Below the pieces are notes generated by a model. That model was given only the letters and a program-made list of their open reading frames with translations. It did no database searches and was not told the origin of the DNA. Of a DNA stretch of 8,110 nt, positions 6,209 through 8,110 are shown one piece after another. Origin of the DNA: B69-G16 sp964501905. Lineage in GTDB: Archaea > Thermoproteota > Thermoprotei > Thermofilales > B69-G16. A program made the position numbers and the translations under genes. Each line of letters starts with the position of its first letter. Position 1 is the first letter of the stretch. The stretch is taken from assembly GCA_964501905.1 (NCBI GenBank), contig CAZCTW010000025.1, positions 1 to 8,110 of the forward strand. Reading direction: 5' to 3'.

Positions 6209-6436
6209 TTAAGAGTTTAACAACCAGTCCAGTTTGTCCTTCTCCTTGGGCTTCCAGGAAGCCTTGCCCAGAGCCATATCTATAAAATACCAGCCACTGC
6301 TCGTCTTTGCGAAGTCTACACTCCAGTACTCCTCAACCCTCTCCGCTATCACCCTAGCGTAGCCAAGGAAGATGTCGAGGCCTCGTCTAATAACTTCTAC
6401 TAGGTTTTCCCGATAGTTCTCTCTCAGCTTTGCCAA
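6209..6436 (-). CDS. Short helical protein of unknown function, probably the 3' part of a decayed gene
   Basis: 75 residues from a TTG, predicted mostly helical (LVEVIRRGLDIFLGYARVIAERVEEYW), ending in a Trp/Lys-rich tail. No family recognised. The same frame is open upstream to a TAA at 6527-6529 and reads protein-like (PFKYYGIFYHWSGIRGRFPRG) with no ATG or GTG available. The region upstream of that TAA is in the same frame too. The present TTG is therefore a doubtful start. Either this is the tail of a longer gene interrupted by the TAA, or it is a separate gene that lost its start. A TTTAAATA element near 6493-6500 on the minus strand could act as a promoter, but no good start codon lies at the expected distance. 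Confidence 0.45.
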   Translation of the reverse strand: MAKLRENYRENLVEVIRRGLDIFLGYARVIAERVEEYWSVDFAKTSSGWYFIDMALGKASWKPKEKDKLDWLLNS

Positions 6437-6526
6437 GAGCCCTCTGGGAAACCGTCCCCTAATCCCGCTCCAGTGGTAGAATATGCCGTAGTATTTAAAT
6501 GGGATAGGAAGGGTAAAAAGAGGAGG

Positions 6527-6937
6527 TTAGATGTTCTCTTGTACCAATTCTTCGATGCTTCTATAACCTGGAGCCTCTACGACTTTTTCAAACATCTCGT
6601 CTACCTTAGCTTTCCCTCGAGCATTTTCCTAGCGTACTCCACGAAGACCCTTTTAGCCTCGGGCTTTTCGACAACTCCTTCTCTAACCTCGTCGCCAATT
6701 TTAACGCGGTAATGCAGTTTTCCATCCTCATCGTAGAGGTCGAGATTATAATAGGCAACAATCCAAATCGAATACTTTTCCTCTTCTTTTCTCGACGGCA
6801 TCTTCGCCCCATTCAACCCACATCCTAGCATCCCTGCCCATAACGTAGAAGCCAGTCGCGCCCTGCTCGTAGACCTCTGCGAGCCCCCTCCAAGCCGTTT
6901 TCTTTAATTTTTCAAGAAACTACCTAAGCCCTGGCAT
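6527..6937 (-). pseudogene. Degraded gene: in-frame TAG plus two single-base frame changes
   Basis: A plausible start ATG at 6937, about 20-28 bases downstream of a TTTTTAAA element, reads five codons to a TAG at 6922-6920. It then continues protein-like (WRGLAEVYEQGATGFYVM, WVEWGEDAVE) to about 6790. There the good reading moves to the frame of the ATG at 6801 (EEEKYSIWIVAYYNLDLYDEDG to KMLEGK). Near 6611-6616 it moves again, to VDEMFEKVVEAPGYRSIEEL, ending at a TAA at 6527. Removing one A from the A4 run at 6787-6790 and adding one base at 6611-6616 restores about 136 codons with only the TAG left. No family recognised. The middle piece alone (6601-6801) is 66 codons and could be called as a small gene, but the flanking coding signal argues for a broken longer one. 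Alternatively some of the defects are base-calling errors. Confidence 0.55.
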
Positions 6938-6950
6938 CGCTATAAAGTGT

Positions 6951-6976
6951 TTAAGGTTTAAAAACCGTTTTTTAAG
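6951..6976. promoter_or_regulatory. Divergent promoter region between the decayed minus-strand gene and the helical-protein gene
   Basis: The 57 bases between the ATG at 6937 (-) and the ATG at 6995 (+) hold a small inverted repeat (GGTTT and AAACC arms around AA, 6955-6966), which supplies a TTTTTAAA box for the minus strand. A TTTTTTAA block (about 6968-6975) lies roughly 24 bases upstream of the plus-strand ATG. Both suit leaderless transcripts. Confidence 0.4.
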
Positions 6977-6994
6977 CTTCAGCATATTTTCCCG

Positions 6995-7869
6995 ATGGTT
7001 AAAGTTAAATTATTGAAGTTTGATTTGAGGGAATTGAACGGCAATTTAAAGGAGATAGTTTACCTTCTCGAGGACGGGGAGTGGGGACAGTATTATAGAG
7101 TGGTAAAGCTTTTACGGCTTTTAAGGACTCCCAGGGAGCTGAGCCAAATTGAGACTTTATTGGAGATGCATAGAGATGTGATGGCTTCATTTAAGCAGTT
7201 TACTAAGGCTCGGTTGATACTTTTAGCGGCTTACAGCAGAAGAATGGGGTTGATATGGACTTATGGAGTGGCGGTGTGGAGCTATGATTTAGAGGAGGCT
7301 GAGAGGTGGGCTGAAGAGTTGTTTACAGCCCTTAAAGCAGTCATTAGGGGCACTTACAGGCAGATAGTCTATAGGGACTTGACTATTGAAGAAGCCTCTG
7401 AGATGATGAGGATATTGAGGGAATCGGACAGCGTAATCGCACTCGCTGGACTTCCAGAACCCCGTGACGGCTATTCTAAGTCGCCTGCCAAGGGCTATAT
7501 GATAGGAGTGCGTATGATAGAAATGGTAGAGGAAATAGTTAGAGGACTTGTTGCAGAGGATAAGGAGTTTATCTACCAGGTTCAGGCGCAGCCCGTAGAG
7601 CCAGAAAAGCTTTTGGCGTTGCTAAATAAGGTGAACGACTTAGTGACTAAATACTCCACGTATGAGGAGACTGCAAGCCTCGGGTTATATGTCAGTCTTC
7701 CGCTAGCCTATACGAGGAGCATAGTCTATTCTTCGGGCAGGAGAGCGATTTGGACGTGGTAGACTTAGTTTACAACAACGTCTATACGGACTTAGAGGCG
7801 AAAGTAATCGTTTCTCTGTTATATTTGCATCTGCGAAACTTTTCCTCCCTGTTTTCTCCCATAATTTAA
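6995..7869 (+). CDS. All-helical protein of unknown function, with an apparent frame change near its C-terminus
   Basis: The ATG at 6995 follows a TATA-like block at leaderless spacing. The frame runs 255 residues to a TAG at 7760-7762. It is charged and helical throughout: an N-terminal region rich in Leu and Arg to about 65, amphipathic helices at 70-130, a conserved-looking RDLTIEEASEMMRILRESD segment, and a helical Glu/Val-rich stretch near 170-215. There is no signal peptide, membrane segment, HTH or known motif, and I do not recognise it. The last residues (RRAIWTW) look unnatural. The next frame, from about 7738, reads QESDLDVVDLVYNNVY and then LEAKVIVSLLYLHL to a TAA at 7867-7869. One extra G in GGG at 7735-7737 gives a continuous product of about 291 residues. 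It is divergent from the decayed locus, with which it may share regulation. Confidence 0.7.
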
Positions 7870-7988
7870 AGGGACAGAGTCGGTTTAAGATTTTTACGCT
7901 GGTAAGGTTATTACATAATATTTAGTCCCCATGCTTAAACTGTTGTCTAAACAGAATTAGGCAGCTATGTATTCTCTGGGTATACTCG

Positions 7989-8000
7989 TTTTTTAAATAC
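7989..8000 (+). promoter_or_regulatory. TATA-like element before the right-edge reading frame
   Basis: A TTTTTTAAATA block lies about 25 bases upstream of the GTG at 8019, the usual leaderless geometry. A 9-base direct repeat, GGGTATACT, brackets it (7978-7986 and 8030-8038). Confidence 0.35.
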
Positions 8001-8018
8001 GGGCTCTATATCTTGGGC

Positions 8019-8110
8019 GTGGTAAACCGTGGGTATACTGTAAAGACGGGTGGAGTGGGCTCGAGGATGGCTAGCATTAAACCACTACTCTGGATGCGGG
8101 CACTTATGTG
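8019..8110 (+). CDS. Possible start of a leaderless gene running off the window
   Basis: From the GTG at 8019 the frame is open for 30 codons to the window edge, with in-frame ATG alternatives at 8067 and 8094. The only support is the TATA-like block at the right distance and the open frame. The reading (VNRGYTVKTGGVGSRM, then ASIKPLLWMRAL) matches nothing I recognise. The 149 bases before it, after the helical-protein gene, hold no gene that I can support. Confidence 0.25.
   Translation, partial: MVNRGYTVKTGGVGSRMASIKPLLWMRALM

Noticed and set aside
6473..6712. Plus-strand open frame from a GTG opposite the decayed gene
   Set aside because: It is rich in Ser and Leu, and most of it is antisense to the convincing coding sequence at 6530-6801. 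It has no promoter or ribosome site and ends with no recognisable domain, so it looks like a shadow.
6920..6922. In-frame TAG as a pyrrolysine codon
   Set aside because: Only one TAG is involved, in a gene with other defects. No pyl genes are in view and the product does not resemble a methylamine methyltransferase.

Overview
The window looks like archaeal chromosome, most likely from a thermophilic Thermoproteota-type organism. Several genes begin a leaderless-type distance (about 20-35 nt) downstream of A/T-rich TTTAAA-like TATA boxes. Arginine is often AGG/AGA and isoleucine often ATA. Genes are short and closely packed, with TTG/GTG starts and overlapping stop/start junctions. No tRNA, rRNA, CRISPR array, IS element or phage structural gene was seen, and the genus cannot be fixed.

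Layout. (1) 1-1215 (+): the end of a membrane protein with a beta-rich ectodomain and about seven C-terminal membrane helices. (2) 1291-3676: a probable sensory module of two paralogous ACT-V4R ligand-binding proteins, one at 1291-2070 (+) and one at 2871-3676 (-), around an eight-helix membrane protein at 2078-2908 (-) that overlaps the end of the second V4R gene. (3) 3755-6146 (-): a two-gene operon for secreted proteins sharing a cysteine-containing C-terminal domain of about 180 residues; the upstream one also carries InlB/PEGA-like beta repeats. (4) 6209-6937 (-): a decayed gene or gene pair. (5) 6995-7869 (+): an all-helical protein of unknown function, divergent from region 4. (6) 8019-end (+): a possible leaderless gene start running off the edge.

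The most notable observation is that the only two G/C homopolymers of seven or more in the window, G8 at 1344-1351 and G11 at 3382-3392 (minus strand), fall one in each ACT-V4R paralogue. The G11 run separates the ACT and V4R halves into different frames, and G12 or G9 would rejoin them into a 268- or 267-residue protein, close to the 259 residues of the intact paralogue. This could be slipped-strand phase variation of a ligand-sensing system, but it could also be sequencing error. Five further single-base frame disruptions lie next to short homopolymers between 4275 and 7737 (near 4275, 5890-5900, 6611-6616, 6787-6790 and 7735-7737), plus an in-frame TAG at 6920. Reads spanning these runs are the decisive test.

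How the genes might work together (inference): the ACT-V4R proteins bind a small ligand and have no DNA-binding domain, so the overlapping membrane protein is a candidate partner. The neighbouring secreted proteins look like cell-surface components. Nothing links them to the sensors beyond adjacency.
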